Assembly (NCBI GenBank): GCA_022820945.1
Contig: JAJEEP010000053.1
Span: forward strand, 1 to 54,124
From: Alphaproteobacteria bacterium
GTDB lineage: Bacteria > Pseudomonadota > Alphaproteobacteria > UBA828
Direction: 5' to 3'
Length of the DNA stretch: 54,124 bases
A program made the translations under genes and the position numbers. Shown here piece by piece: positions 1 through 8,580 of the stretch (its first letter is position 1; each line of letters begins with the position of its first letter). The notes under the pieces were generated by a model, which was given only the letters and a program-made list of their open reading frames with translations, did no database searches and was not told the origin of the DNA.

Positions 1-71
1 ATATCGACCAACATTTTCGCCCGTCCTGTGGCACCACGTTTTTCGCAGCTTGCCACCGGGGCAGGATGGAA

Positions 72-95
72 AAGCCCGGAAATCCGGGCTTTTTT
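72..95 (+). terminator. Rho-independent terminator
   Basis: A perfect 9-bp stem (AAGCCCGGA / TCCGGGCTT) with a 2-nt loop runs straight into a run of six T. This is a textbook intrinsic terminator on the plus strand and presumably ends a gene lying before the window. Read on the minus strand the hairpin is followed by only four T, so it may also stop transcripts from the other side, less efficiently. Confidence 0.85.
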
Positions 96-96
96 C

Positions 97-623
97 AATC
101 CGAGAGCGTCAAATCAGCGGCCAAACTGTTGAAGATGAGTCAAGCGCAAGGCCGATGTCGCGCCCGACGACCGGTCGGACAGCCTACGAGTCTCCCGTTT
201 CACCGCCGAGAGCTTTGGCGGGCGCCTCCGCGCCGGCTGAGGCTCCGGCCAAGCGCATCGATGGCTCGCAGAAACAGGGACGACTGCCCCCGTTCGCTGG
301 AGGCAGCCGTCCCCCCTCGCTGGGCCCGCGTTCTGTCCTGGGCCCGGTCCCTCGTGTTCGTCTACGCGTGGAGCTCGATGTCTCTCGGAACCGAATGGGC
401 CGATGTGCGATCCTGTAGCCCTCGGGTGCCTCGCTTCGCGAGCTAAGATCGATCGCTCTATCGTCTCCTCGGCTCGCCCCTGCCCCTAAAGTCAGGACGC
501 CGACCTTGAGTTGCCTTCCTGCTCCACCTCTTGTGGCCGGGCCGCTTTCGATGACGCCTCCGAGCCACGCGGGTCACGGTGCCTCATTGCATGACAAGGG
601 TCCAATACCGAATTCTCATGATT
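97..623. other. Intergenic stretch without a recognisable gene
   Basis: About 530 bases of GC-rich sequence with no open frame that reads like a protein on either strand. The short frames present have arginine/proline-rich compositions typical of chance translations of GC-rich DNA. The only structured piece is the block at 121-144, which recurs inverted near the end of the window (53984-54007). Confidence 0.5.
121..144 (-). repeat. Conserved 24-nt block, copy 1 (inverted partner at 53984-54007)
   Basis: The reverse complement begins CTTGACTCATCTTC and ends CAGTTTGG. It matches the plus-strand block at 53984-54007 at 22 of 24 positions, and similarity weakens but continues for about ten more bases. 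A TTGACT hexamer in it looks like a -35 element, but in this copy no good -10 follows at normal spacing, so a promoter role is not established here. Confidence 0.5.
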
Positions 624-644
624 GGCATAAGGGCTCCTTATGCC
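624..644. other. Perfect hairpin downstream of the hlyD remnant
   Basis: GGCATAAGG and CCTTATGCC form a perfect 9-bp stem with a 3-nt loop. It lies about 70 bp past the stop codon of the minus-strand hlyD remnant, so it may be the former 3' structure of that transcript. No T-run follows on either strand, so it is not a classical intrinsic terminator. Confidence 0.45.
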
Positions 645-713
645 CGAACAGCATTGATATGAAACGAAAATGTAGGATCGATGGGTGCCCGGCGCGCCGG
701 TGGCGGGCGCCGC

Positions 714-836
714 TCACTCCTCTCGCATCGAGCGGTGGAAGAGGTCCGTTACCGGCTTGACCAGATAGCTCATCACCGAGCGTTCGCCGGTGCGAATGTG
801 GGCCTCGCCCGGCATGCCGGGGGTCGGCACCAAGTC
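714..836 (-). pseudogene. 3'-end remnant of an HlyD-family type I secretion adaptor gene
   Basis: Read on the minus strand, this stretch encodes about 40 residues ending in a TGA at 714-716. It contains PGMPGEAHIRTGERSV, then MSYLVKPVTDLFHR, then SMREE. This is the characteristic C-terminus of HlyD/PrtE-type periplasmic adaptors, which bridge an inner-membrane ABC exporter to a TolC-like channel. Upstream of about position 840 the frame continues but loses all resemblance to the family, and the beta-barrel and coiled-coil regions are absent. The gene appears to have been cut by a rearrangement before the hydrolase gene at 1027. No partner ABC exporter or TolC gene is in the window. Confidence 0.7.
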
Positions 837-1026
837 CCCGGCAGCCCGGCCCGCGCCTGGTGATTCCGCCGTCTTCGCCCTGCCGGAGCCACGCGGTCCG
901 TCGACCGCAAGCTCGACCTCGCACCAGGAGAGGCCGGGCGCGCGTTGCGGCGGGGGCGGGGCGAACGCAGAATGGACCGGGCAGGCCGCGGAAGGCCGCT
1001 AACAATGGGAGAGTGGGGAGCCCCTC

Positions 1027-2253
1027 ATGGCAGGTACGATGATCGACATTCCCGTCGCCGGCGGCGGCGAGTTCAGGGGCTATCTGACGATGCCGGAGGC
1101 GGGCAGCGGACCGGGCCTCCTGATCGAGCAGGAGATCTTCGGGGTCAACGAGAGCCTGCGGGCCGTCGCCGACCTCTACGCCGAGGAGGGCTATGTCTGC
1201 CTCGTGCCCGATCTCTTCTGGCGGATGGAGCCAAGCGTCGACCTGGGCTACAGCGAGGCCGACTTCGCCAAGGCCTTCGGCTTCTACCAGCGCTTCGACG
1301 TGGACCAGGGCGTCGCAGATATCGGCGCGGCGGTGGACGCGTTGCGGGCGCGGCCGGAGTGCTCGGGCAAGGTCGCGGCCATGGGCTTCTGCCTCGGCGG
1401 CAAGCTCGCCTACCTCACCGCCGCCCGGCACGATGTCGATGCGGCGGTCTCGTTCTACGGCGTCGGCATCGAGGAGGCGCTGGACGAATCCGGCGGCATC
1501 GCCTGCCCGGTGCTCATGCACTTCGCGGGCGAGGACGCGTTCGTGCCGCAGACGGCGGTGGACGCCATATCGAAACACTTCGCCGACCGGCCGGAGGTGA
1601 GGATCCACGTCTATCCCGGCGTCGATCACGCCTTCTACAACCACGACCGCAGCGAGGTTTACCACCGGCCGTCGGCCATAGTCGCCCATTCGCGTACCAT
1701 CGCCCTGCTGCGGGGTGCGGTCGGCCCCGCCTACGACCTCGAAGGGCTGTGGGAGCGTCACCTCGACTACGAGTTTGCGACGCGGGACACCGGCAAGACC
1801 ATGGCCACCATGGTGGCCGAGCCCTACGTCAACCACATCCCGACCATGACCGGCGGCACCGGCTCCGACGCGCTCAGCCGCTTCTATACCGACCACTTCA
1901 TCCCGAAGATGCCGAAGGACACGACGCTCACCCCGCTCTCGCGCACCGTGGGCGCCGACCGGGTGGTGGACGAGCTGATCTTCAGCTTCACCCACAACGA
2001 GGAGATCGACTGGATGCTCCCCGGCGTGGCCCCCACGGGCAAGAAGGTGAGCGTGCCGCTGGTGGCGATCGTCGCCTTCCGCGGCGACAGGCTGCACCAC
2101 GAGCACATCTACTGGGATCAGGCCTCGGTGCTGGTGCAGATCGGCCTACTGGAGCCGGGAGGGCTTCCGGTCGGCGGCGTCGAGACCGCGCACAAGGCGG
2201 CCGACGAGACCCTGCCGTCCAATCGCCTGATCCCCGGCTGGTCGGACGACTAG
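1027..2253 (+). CDS. Dienelactone hydrolase family protein fused to a SnoaL/NTF2-like domain
   Basis: This 408-residue protein is probably a cytoplasmic alpha/beta hydrolase. Residues 1-235 form the dienelactone hydrolase domain, with nucleophile Cys122 in GFCLGG, Asp170 and His201 (GVDHAF) as the triad, and Glu36 in the QEIFG motif that activates the cysteine in this family. Residues 245-408 resemble a SnoaL-like (NTF2-fold) domain, a fusion known among proteobacterial carboxymethylenebutenolidase homologues. The ATG is preceded by GGGAG at a suitable distance. The family cleaves lactones from aromatic breakdown, but the substrate here is unknown. The gene is separated by an intergenic repeat from the Mo-hydroxylase operon on the same strand. 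Confidence 0.85.
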   Translation: MAGTMIDIPVAGGGEFRGYLTMPEAGSGPGLLIEQEIFGVNESLRAVADLYAEEGYVCLVPDLFWRMEPSVDLGYSEADFAKAFGFYQRFDVDQGVADIGAAVDALRARPECSGKVAAMGFCLGGKLAYLTAARHDVDAAVSFYGVGIEEALDESGGIACPVLMHFAGEDAFVPQTAVDAISKHFADRPEVRIHVYPGVDHAFYNHDRSEVYHRPSAIVAHSRTIALLRGAVGPAYDLEGLWERHLDYEFATRDTGKTMATMVAEPYVNHIPTMTGGTGSDALSRFYTDHFIPKMPKDTTLTPLSRTVGADRVVDELIFSFTHNEEIDWMLPGVAPTGKKVSVPLVAIVAFRGDRLHHEHIYWDQASVLVQIGLLEPGGLPVGGVETAHKAADETLPSNRLIPGWSDD

Positions 2254-2313
2254 AACGGGATCGTACCCGGTTGGCACAACGTCCCTGTCTCGCATGCGGT
2301 GCGGCCTGAAGAA

Positions 2314-2422
2314 CCCCCACCTCACCCCGACCCTCTCCGCCCCCAGGGGCGGAGAGGGAGAACGGGCGGTGCCGTCTGCGTCTCCCCTCCGCCTTTGGGG
2401 GAGGGGGACAGGGGGAGGTGGG
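2314..2422. repeat. GC-rich nested inverted repeat
   Basis: An inner 13-bp perfect stem (2331-2343 with 2346-2358; CCCTCTCCGCCCC and its complement) lies inside an outer pair CCCCACCTCACCC / GGGGGAGGTGGG. This composition is typical of mobile palindromic intergenic elements scattered in proteobacterial genomes. It lies between the hydrolase and the Mo-hydroxylase operon and could act as a transcript terminator or mRNA-end structure. Confidence 0.6.
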
Positions 2423-2511
2423 AGTCGTTCGGGCTGTCGTGAACTGGGGTGGTCGTTTGGTGCATCGGACCTCCGGTGTCCGATGGCGGCGAACGCTTGG
2501 GCCAGAGGCGC

Positions 2512-4920
2512 ATGAGCACGCTCGGCGAACCCTTGGAGCGCGTCGAGGATGCGGCGCTGCTTATGGGCCGCGGCCGCTACATCGACGACATGCCGGTGGC
2601 GCCCGGCACGGGCCACGCCGCTATCCTGCGCTCGCCGCACGCCCATGCGCGCCTCGTCGAGATGGATACGGCGGCGGCAGAAGCGTTGCCGGGCGTGCAT
2701 GCCGTAGTGACGGGCGAGGATGCGCGCGCCTGGTCGACGCCCTTCATCGTCAGCGTGCGCCAGCCGATGGAGCACTGGTGCATCGCCACGGACCGGGTCC
2801 GCTACGCCGGCGAACCGGTCGCCATCGTCGTGGCCGAGGACCGCTACCGCGCCGAGGACGCGCTCGCGCTCATCGACGTGCGCTACGAGCCGCTTGACGC
2901 CGTCGTCGATCTCGAGGCCACGCTCGGAGCCGACGCGCCGGTGCTGCACGAGGCGGTGGGCTCCAACCTCGTCAGCGAGCGCGCGTTCCGCTACGGCCAG
3001 CCGGAGGCGGCGTTCGAGGCGGCGGCGTACACGGTCGCGACCACGGTGCGCTATCCGCGCAATTCCTGCACGCCCATCGAGTGCCTCGGCCTGATCGCCG
3101 CCTACGACCCCGGCGAGGACGCCTACGACGTGCTCTCCCACTTCCAGGGGCCGCTCACGCTGCACCCGGTGATGGCGCGGGCGCTCAAGGTGCCGGGGCC
3201 GCGGCTCAGGCTGCGCTCGGTACCGGATTCGGGTGGCAGCTTCGGGGTGAAGCAGGCCGTCTTCCCGTACATCGTCGCGATGGCGCTGGCGGCGCGGAAG
3301 GCCGCACGTCCGGTCAAGTGGATCGAGGACCGGCTGGAGCATCTGCTGGCGGCCACCTCGGCGACCAACCGCATGACGCGGATCGAGGCGGCGGTTGAAC
3401 CCGACGGCAGGGTCGCGGCGCTCCGCCTCGACCAGCTGGAGGACTGCGGCGCCTACCTGCGCGCGCCTGAGCCCGCGACGCTCTACCGCAACCACGGCAA
3501 CCTCACGGGCCCCTATCGAATCGAACATCTCGCGGTGACCAACCGCGTGGTGGTGACCAAAAAGACGCCCACGGGGCTCAACCGGGGGTTTGGGGGGCCG
3601 CAGCTCTACTACGCGCTGGAGCGGCTGATGCAGCGGGTGGCTGTAACCCTCGGCCTCGATCCGCTCGACGTCATCCGGCGCAATCTGGTGCCGGCGGACG
3701 CCATGCCCTACCGGGCCGCCGCCGGCGCGGTGCTCGATGCCGGCGACTTTCCCGCCACCCTGGATCACGGCGCGCGCGAGGGAGCGCTCGACGCGCTGCA
3801 TGCCAAGCGCGACGCAGCGCGGGCAGAGGGCAGGCTTTACGGCATCGGCTTCGCCGCGGCGGTGGAGTCCAGCATCTCCAACATGGGCTACATCACCACC
3901 GTGCTAAGCGCCGAAGAGCGGCGCAAGGCCGGGCCCAAGGACGGCGCGGTCTCCCACGCCACGGTCGCGGTGGACCCGCTCGGCGCCATCACCGTGACCG
4001 CCGATTCGATCCCGCAAGGGCAAGGCCACCGCACGGTGCTGGCACAGGTGGTGGGCGACGCATTGGGTCTCGCACCCGCGCACATCACGGTCGCGCTTGA
4101 ACACGACACGCAACGGGATGCCTGGTCGATCGCCGCCGGCAACTACTCGAGCCGCTTCTCGGGGGCGGTCGCGGGCGCCGCGCACCTCGCGGCGATGCGC
4201 GTGCGCGAGCGCCTCGCGCGGATCGCGAGCCAGCAGCTCAACGCCCGGCCCGAGGACGTGCGTTTCGAGCAGGGGCGCATCTTCGCTGCCGGCAATCCCG
4301 GCAACGATCTCGACTTCCGCCGGGTGGCGTCGCTCGTCCACTGGTCCCCGGGCAGCCTGCCGGAGGGCGTGCCGCCGGCGCTGCGCGAGACCGTGCGCTG
4401 GACGCCGCCCCAACTCACCCCGCCGGACGACGACGACAGGATCAACAACTCGGCGGCGTACAGCTTCATCTTCGACTTCTGCGGAGTCGAAGTGGACCCC
4501 GCGACCGGCGCCACCACCATCGACCGATACGTCACCACCCATGACACCGGCCGCCGCCTCAACCCGGCGCTGGTGGACGGCCAGATTCGGGGCGCCTTCG
4601 CCCACGCCGTGGGCGCCGCGTTCTACGAGGAACTGGCCTACTCGGAGGACGGCAGTTTCCTCTCCGGCACCCTCGCCGACTACCTGGTGCCGACCGCCTG
4701 CGAGGTGCCGGAGCCGCGCATCCTGCACCGCGACACCCCGAGCCCGGTGACGCCGCTCGGCGCCAAAGGTGTGGGCGAGGGCAACTGCATGACCACGCCG
4801 GTCTGCCTCGCCAACGCCGTGGCGGACGCGCTGGGGGCGGAGAGCCTGGACCTGCCGCTCACACCCGCCCGTATCGGTGACTTGATCCACGGGCCGGAGA
4901 GCGAGCCGCCCGGTCCATGA
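2512..4920 (+). CDS. Molybdenum hydroxylase large (molybdopterin-binding) subunit, xanthine dehydrogenase/CoxL family
   Basis: This 802-residue subunit would carry the molybdopterin cytosine dinucleotide-type cofactor and hydroxylate or dehydrogenate an organic substrate. The N-terminal a/b hammerhead begins with LGEPLERVEDAALLMGRGRY. The cofactor-binding part has GGSFGVK (about residue 241), NRGFGGPQ (about 356), GQGH in the second half, and a GVGEGN loop near residue 753 whose glutamate is the general base in this superfamily. The CO-dehydrogenase-specific AYRCSFR active-site loop is absent, so this is not a true CoxL. I chose the ATG starting MSTLGEP because similarity to the family begins there; an upstream in-frame start at 2449 adds only junk-like residues. 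It overlaps the FAD subunit gene by 4 bp. Confidence 0.9.
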   Translation: MSTLGEPLERVEDAALLMGRGRYIDDMPVAPGTGHAAILRSPHAHARLVEMDTAAAEALPGVHAVVTGEDARAWSTPFIVSVRQPMEHWCIATDRVRYAGEPVAIVVAEDRYRAEDALALIDVRYEPLDAVVDLEATLGADAPVLHEAVGSNLVSERAFRYGQPEAAFEAAAYTVATTVRYPRNSCTPIECLGLIAAYDPGEDAYDVLSHFQGPLTLHPVMARALKVPGPRLRLRSVPDSGGSFGVKQAVFPYIVAMALAARKAARPVKWIEDRLEHLLAATSATNRMTRIEAAVEPDGRVAALRLDQLEDCGAYLRAPEPATLYRNHGNLTGPYRIEHLAVTNRVVVTKKTPTGLNRGFGGPQLYYALERLMQRVAVTLGLDPLDVIRRNLVPADAMPYRAAAGAVLDAGDFPATLDHGAREGALDALHAKRDAARAEGRLYGIGFAAAVESSISNMGYITTVLSAEERRKAGPKDGAVSHATVAVDPLGAITVTADSIPQGQGHRTVLAQVVGDALGLAPAHITVALEHDTQRDAWSIAAGNYSSRFSGAVAGAAHLAAMRVRERLARIASQQLNARPEDVRFEQGRIFAAGNPGNDLDFRRVASLVHWSPGSLPEGVPPALRETVRWTPPQLTPPDDDDRINNSAAYSFIFDFCGVEVDPATGATTIDRYVTTHDTGRRLNPALVDGQIRGAFAHAVGAAFYEELAYSEDGSFLSGTLADYLVPTACEVPEPRILHRDTPSPVTPLGAKGVGEGNCMTTPVCLANAVADALGAESLDLPLTPARIGDLIHGPESEPPGP

Positions 4921-5744
4921 AGCCCGCGCCTTTCGACTACCTGCGCGCCGATGACGAGGAGGAGGCCCTGGAGGCCCTTGCCGAGGCCGGGGACGACGCG
5001 CGGCTGCTCGCAGGCGGCCAGACCCTGATGCCGATGCTCAACATGCGGCTGGTGGAGCCGGCGGTGCTGATCGACATCTCCCGGCTGCCGAACCGCGCCG
5101 GGATCGACGACGAAGGCGAGGCCATCGAGGTCGGCGCGGCGGTGACCCAGGCCGATCTGGAGGGCTGGCCCGCGCTCGCCGAGCGCGCGCCGCTGCTGGC
5201 CCAGGCGCTGCCCCTGCTCGGCCATGTCCAGACCCGGAGCCGCGGGACGGTCTGCGGCTCCATCGCCTTCGCCGACCCGAGCGCGGAGCTGCCGCTGTGT
5301 CTTGCGACGCTGGGGGGCGAGGTGGTGTTGCGCTCGCGCGCGGGCACACGGACGCTGCCTGCCGCCGAGTTTCAGACCGGGATGCTGTCCACCGCGTGCC
5401 GCGAGGACGAGATGGTGGCGGCGGTGCGCTTCCCCACCGCCGAGCCGGGCGCGGGCTACGCCTTCACCGAGTTCGCGCGCCGGCACGGGGACTTCGCCGT
5501 CGTCGCCGTCACCGCCGTCGCGCGGACGAACGGGATCAGGATCGGTGTCGGCGGCGTGGCCGAGCGGCCGGTCGTCCAGGACTGGCCGCTCCTCGCCGGC
5601 GACGCGCTCGACGATGCGCTCAACGCACTGGCCTGGTCGCTGGACGCCGCCGACGATGCCCACGCCAGCGCCCGCTACCGGCGCGAGCTGGTGCGCCGCC
5701 TGGGCAAGCAGACGGTCACGGCGGCCTTGGAGGCGCGGCCATGA
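4917..5744 (+). CDS. Molybdenum hydroxylase FAD-binding (medium) subunit
   Basis: A 275-residue FAD_binding_5 / CoxM-type subunit that passes electrons from the iron-sulfur subunit to FAD. The FAD-binding signature LLAGGQTLMPMLNMRL is near residues 33-48, and the second motif, GTVCGSIAFADPSAELP, is near residues 110-126. A C-terminal CO_deh_flav_C domain follows. It starts at an ATG that overlaps the stop of the large-subunit gene (ATGA) and ends in an ATGA overlap with the 2Fe-2S gene, so translation of the three subunits is coupled. Confidence 0.9.
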   Translation: MKPAPFDYLRADDEEEALEALAEAGDDARLLAGGQTLMPMLNMRLVEPAVLIDISRLPNRAGIDDEGEAIEVGAAVTQADLEGWPALAERAPLLAQALPLLGHVQTRSRGTVCGSIAFADPSAELPLCLATLGGEVVLRSRAGTRTLPAAEFQTGMLSTACREDEMVAAVRFPTAEPGAGYAFTEFARRHGDFAVVAVTAVARTNGIRIGVGGVAERPVVQDWPLLAGDALDDALNALAWSLDAADDAHASARYRRELVRRLGKQTVTAALEARP

Positions 5745-6244
5745 AGCGGCTCGGCGCGGAGAGCCGCCATCGGGTCGGCCTCACCCTCAACGGCCGCGAG
5801 GCCCAGGGCTGGGCCGAGCCCCGCATGCTGCTGAGCGACTTCCTGCGCCATGAGCTGGGCGCCACCGGCACCCATGTCGGCTGCGAGCACGGGGTCTGCG
5901 GCGCCTGCACGGTGCGCCTCGACGGCGCCCCGGCGCGCGCCTGCCTGACGCTCGCGGTGCAGGCCGACGGCCGGCGTGTGGACACGGTGGAGGGACTGGC
6001 GCCGGAGGGCGAACTGAACGACCTGCAGAAGGCGTTCCGCCGCCATCATGCGCTGCAATGCGGCTTCTGCACCGCTGGCATCCTGATGACCCTCGACGCC
6101 TGGCTCGAAAGCAATCCCGCTCCGGACGAAGGCGAGGTTCGGGCGCTGCTCAGCGGCCACCTCTGCCGCTGCACCGGCTACTCGGGGATCGTCGCCGCGG
6201 CGCTTGACGTTGCGGAGGCGCGGCGGCGCGAGGATGGCCCATGA
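5741..6244 (+). CDS. Molybdenum hydroxylase 2Fe-2S (small) subunit
   Basis: A 167-residue CoxS-type protein with two [2Fe-2S] clusters. The plant-ferredoxin-like cluster ligands are Cys48, Cys53, Cys56 and Cys68 (GCEHGVCGACTV). The second, all-helical domain supplies Cys107, Cys110, Cys142 and Cys144 (CGFCTAG and CRCTGY). All eight cysteines are present and the length is normal, so the electron chain from Mo to FAD should be intact. The start is the ATG in the ATGA overlap with the FAD subunit; a longer frame upstream lies inside that gene and is not credible. The stop overlaps the acyl-CoA ligase start. Confidence 0.92.
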   Translation: MKRLGAESRHRVGLTLNGREAQGWAEPRMLLSDFLRHELGATGTHVGCEHGVCGACTVRLDGAPARACLTLAVQADGRRVDTVEGLAPEGELNDLQKAFRRHHALQCGFCTAGILMTLDAWLESNPAPDEGEVRALLSGHLCRCTGYSGIVAAALDVAEARRREDGP

Positions 6245-7785
6245 CCGACCTGGGCCGCGTGCTGATCGCGGCGGCGGAGCGGAACCCGCGCGCGCTCGCC
6301 GTCGTCGATGGCGAGAGGCGTTTCGATTATGCCGCTTGGCTCGACACGGCCGCGCGCCTTGCCGCGGGTCTGGGCAGTCTCGGGCTCGGGCGCGGCGACC
6401 GGCTCGCGGTCATCATGCAGAACCGGTGGGAGATGGCGGCGCTGCACTGGGCCTGCCAGCTTGCGGGCGTCGTCGCGGTGCCGCTGAACTGGCGGAGCAA
6501 CGCGGGCGAGCTCGATTACTTTCTCGAGGATTCGGGCGGCGCGGCCCTGGCGTTCGATGTGTCAGCCGTGGGCGCCGTCGCGGGTTCCGCCCATGCGGCC
6601 CAGTTGCGCCGCATCGCGACCGGCGACGTGCCCGGCGGCACGGCCGAATTCGGTGACCTGCTGAGGGCGCCGGCGGAGGCCGCACCCCGCGCCAGCGAAG
6701 ACGACTTCTCGCTCATGCTCTACACCTCCGGCACCACCGGGCGCGGCAAGGGCGTGCCGCGCACACACCGCGCCGAGCGCGCGGCGGCGCTGGCCCACAT
6801 CGCGCAGAACTGCTATCGCGCGGGCGAGCGCACCCTGGGCGTGATGCCGCTCTACCACACCATGGGCGTGCGCTCGCTGCTCGCGATGCCGCCCGTGGGC
6901 GGCGTTTTCGTTTGCCAGCACCGCTTCGACAGGGACGAGGCGCTCCGGCTGATCGAGGCGGAGCGGGTCACCGCGCTCTACCTGGTGCCGACGCTCTACT
7001 ACGACCTGCTGGGGAGTGCGGGCTTCGCCGGCGCCGATGTCTCCTCGGTGCGCAAGCTGGGCTTTGCCGGGGCACCGATGGCCGAGGGGCTGCTGCACCG
7101 GGTCGAAAGCGCCTTCCGGCCCGAGCTCTTCGTCAACCACTACGGCTCGTCGGAGATCTATACGTTCACCATCGACCAGAACGCGGCGGGCAAGCCGGGC
7201 TCGGCGGGCAAAGCCGGCATTAACCAGCGCATCCGCGTGGTGGAGATCGGCGCGGGCGACCCCGAGCGCACCGTCGCCGCCGGTATCGAGGGCGAGGTGA
7301 TCGCGAGCCTCGAGAGCGAGGAAGCCTTCGCCGGCTACTGGCAGCGGCCGGACGCCAACGCGCGCGCGCTGAAGCAAGGCTGGTATTTCACCGGCGATGT
7401 CGGCTATTGCGACCGCGACGGCGATCTCTTCGTGACGGGGCGGGTCGACGACATGATCATCACCGGCGGCGAGAACGTGCTGCCCGCCGAGATCGAGAGC
7501 GTGCTCTCGGTCCATCCGGCGGTGGTGGAAGCAGCGGTGGCCGGGCTCGCGGACGAACGCTGGGGGCAGAAGGTCGCGGCCTTCGTGGTGCGGAGCGGCC
7601 CGGTAGATGCCGAGGCATTGGACGCCCACTGCCGCGCGTCGACACTGGCCGACTTCAAGCGGCCGCGGGAATACGTTTTCGTCCGCGCGATCCCAAAGTC
7701 GCCGGTGGGCAAGGTGCTGCGCCGTCTGCTGATCGCGGGCGAGTACGAGGAAGACGAAGAGTCGGGGGTCAGGAGAAGCGCGTGA
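6241..7785 (+). CDS. AMP-dependent acyl-CoA synthetase/ligase
   Basis: A 514-residue adenylate-forming enzyme that activates a carboxylic acid to its CoA thioester using ATP. Motifs in order: the P-loop YTSGTTGRGKG (about 160), HYGSSEIYTF (about 300), the YFTGDVGYCDRDG hinge aspartate region (about 381), GRVDDMIITGGENVLP (about 401), and the C-terminal catalytic lysine in PKSPVGKVLRR. All are canonical. The substrate cannot be read from sequence; coupling to a Mo hydroxylase and an enoyl-CoA hydratase suggests an aromatic, alicyclic or branched acid. It starts in a 4-bp overlap with the 2Fe-2S gene and ends in a GTGA overlap with the hydratase. Confidence 0.88.
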   Translation: MTDLGRVLIAAAERNPRALAVVDGERRFDYAAWLDTAARLAAGLGSLGLGRGDRLAVIMQNRWEMAALHWACQLAGVVAVPLNWRSNAGELDYFLEDSGGAALAFDVSAVGAVAGSAHAAQLRRIATGDVPGGTAEFGDLLRAPAEAAPRASEDDFSLMLYTSGTTGRGKGVPRTHRAERAAALAHIAQNCYRAGERTLGVMPLYHTMGVRSLLAMPPVGGVFVCQHRFDRDEALRLIEAERVTALYLVPTLYYDLLGSAGFAGADVSSVRKLGFAGAPMAEGLLHRVESAFRPELFVNHYGSSEIYTFTIDQNAAGKPGSAGKAGINQRIRVVEIGAGDPERTVAAGIEGEVIASLESEEAFAGYWQRPDANARALKQGWYFTGDVGYCDRDGDLFVTGRVDDMIITGGENVLPAEIESVLSVHPAVVEAAVAGLADERWGQKVAAFVVRSGPVDAEALDAHCRASTLADFKRPREYVFVRAIPKSPVGKVLRRLLIAGEYEEDEESGVRRSA

Positions 7786-8573
7786 CGACAACAGGTTCTT
7801 TCGACAATCTCGACGGCTTCCGGGTCGAGGTCGACCGCGTGGCGGCGCGCGCCGACATCGTGCTCGACCGCCCGCCGCTCAACGTCGTGAGCATGCCGCA
7901 GCGGGACCAGCTTGCCGCCGTCTTCGCCGCGCTCGACACCGACGGGGACGTGCGCGTGATCGTGCTCAGGGCGCGGGGCAAGCACTTCTCCAGCGGCGGC
8001 GACATCCCCGGCTTCATGACGCGCTCGCCCGAGCAACTTGCGGTGCTGGCGCGCAATGTCGCCGCGCCCGAGCGCTGCCGCCAGCCGGTGATCGCGGCGA
8101 TCCACGGCTACTGCTTCGGCGTCGCCTTCGAGCTGTCGCTGGCCTGCGACTTTCGCATCGTCACAGAGACCGCGCTGCTCGGCCTACCGGAGCAGCGTAT
8201 CGGCATGATTCCGGGCTCGGGCGGCTCGGCCCGGCTGGCGCGGACGATCGGCATCGGGCGCACCAAGGACCTGGTGATGCGGGCACGGCGGCTGCCGGGC
8301 CCGGAGGCGCACGCGTGGGGCATCGCGCTCGACTGCGTGCCCGAAGACGGGCTTGCGACCGCGACCGACGCCCTGGTGGACGAACTCAAGGCCTTCTCGC
8401 CGCTGGCCCAGCGCACCGCGAAGAAGCTCCTCAACGAGGCGGAGGATGCGCCGCTCGGCTTGGCCATCGCCCTGGAAGGCGAGGCCTATGGTAGGCTGCG
8501 CTCATCGGCCGACTTCGCTGAAGGCGTGGCCTCCTTCACCGAGAAGCGCAAGCCGGCCTTCAAGGGAGAGTAG
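7782..8573 (+). CDS. Enoyl-CoA hydratase/isomerase family protein
   Basis: A 263-residue crotonase-fold protein acting on CoA thioesters. The oxyanion-hole region is SSGGDIPGF and the second half has VAFELSLACDFR followed by LPEQRIGMIPGSGG. Both glutamates corresponding to the catalytic pair of classical hydratases (in FELS and LPEQ) are present, so water addition or removal is plausible. The GTG at 7782 overlaps the ligase stop (GTGA) and is preceded by AGGAGA, which decides the start against longer in-frame alternatives. It presumably acts on the product of the upstream ligase. Confidence 0.87.
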   Translation: MTTTGSFDNLDGFRVEVDRVAARADIVLDRPPLNVVSMPQRDQLAAVFAALDTDGDVRVIVLRARGKHFSSGGDIPGFMTRSPEQLAVLARNVAAPERCRQPVIAAIHGYCFGVAFELSLACDFRIVTETALLGLPEQRIGMIPGSGGSARLARTIGIGRTKDLVMRARRLPGPEAHAWGIALDCVPEDGLATATDALVDELKAFSPLAQRTAKKLLNEAEDAPLGLAIALEGEAYGRLRSSADFAEGVASFTEKRKPAFKGE

Positions 8574-8580
8574 CGCTCGC

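Noticed and set aside
50..446. Two overlapping plus-strand frames of about 120 codons at the window start
   Set aside because: They run through the terminator at 72-95, have no ribosome site and read like random GC-rich sequence.
616..2106. Long minus-strand open frame opposite the dienelactone hydrolase gene
   Set aside because: It is the antisense shadow of a high-GC gene: rich in Arg, His, Val and Gly, with no domain. Only its far 3' zone overlaps a real signal, the hlyD remnant, which is in a different frame.
2449..2511. Upstream start for the Mo-hydroxylase large subunit
   Set aside because: It would add 21 residues with no family similarity; similarity begins at the ATG at 2512.
2512..6244. 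Annotation of the three Mo-hydroxylase subunits as aerobic CO dehydrogenase (coxLMS)
   Set aside because: The large subunit lacks the AYRCSFR loop of true form I CoxL and instead has NRGFGGPQ, so CO oxidation is not supported.
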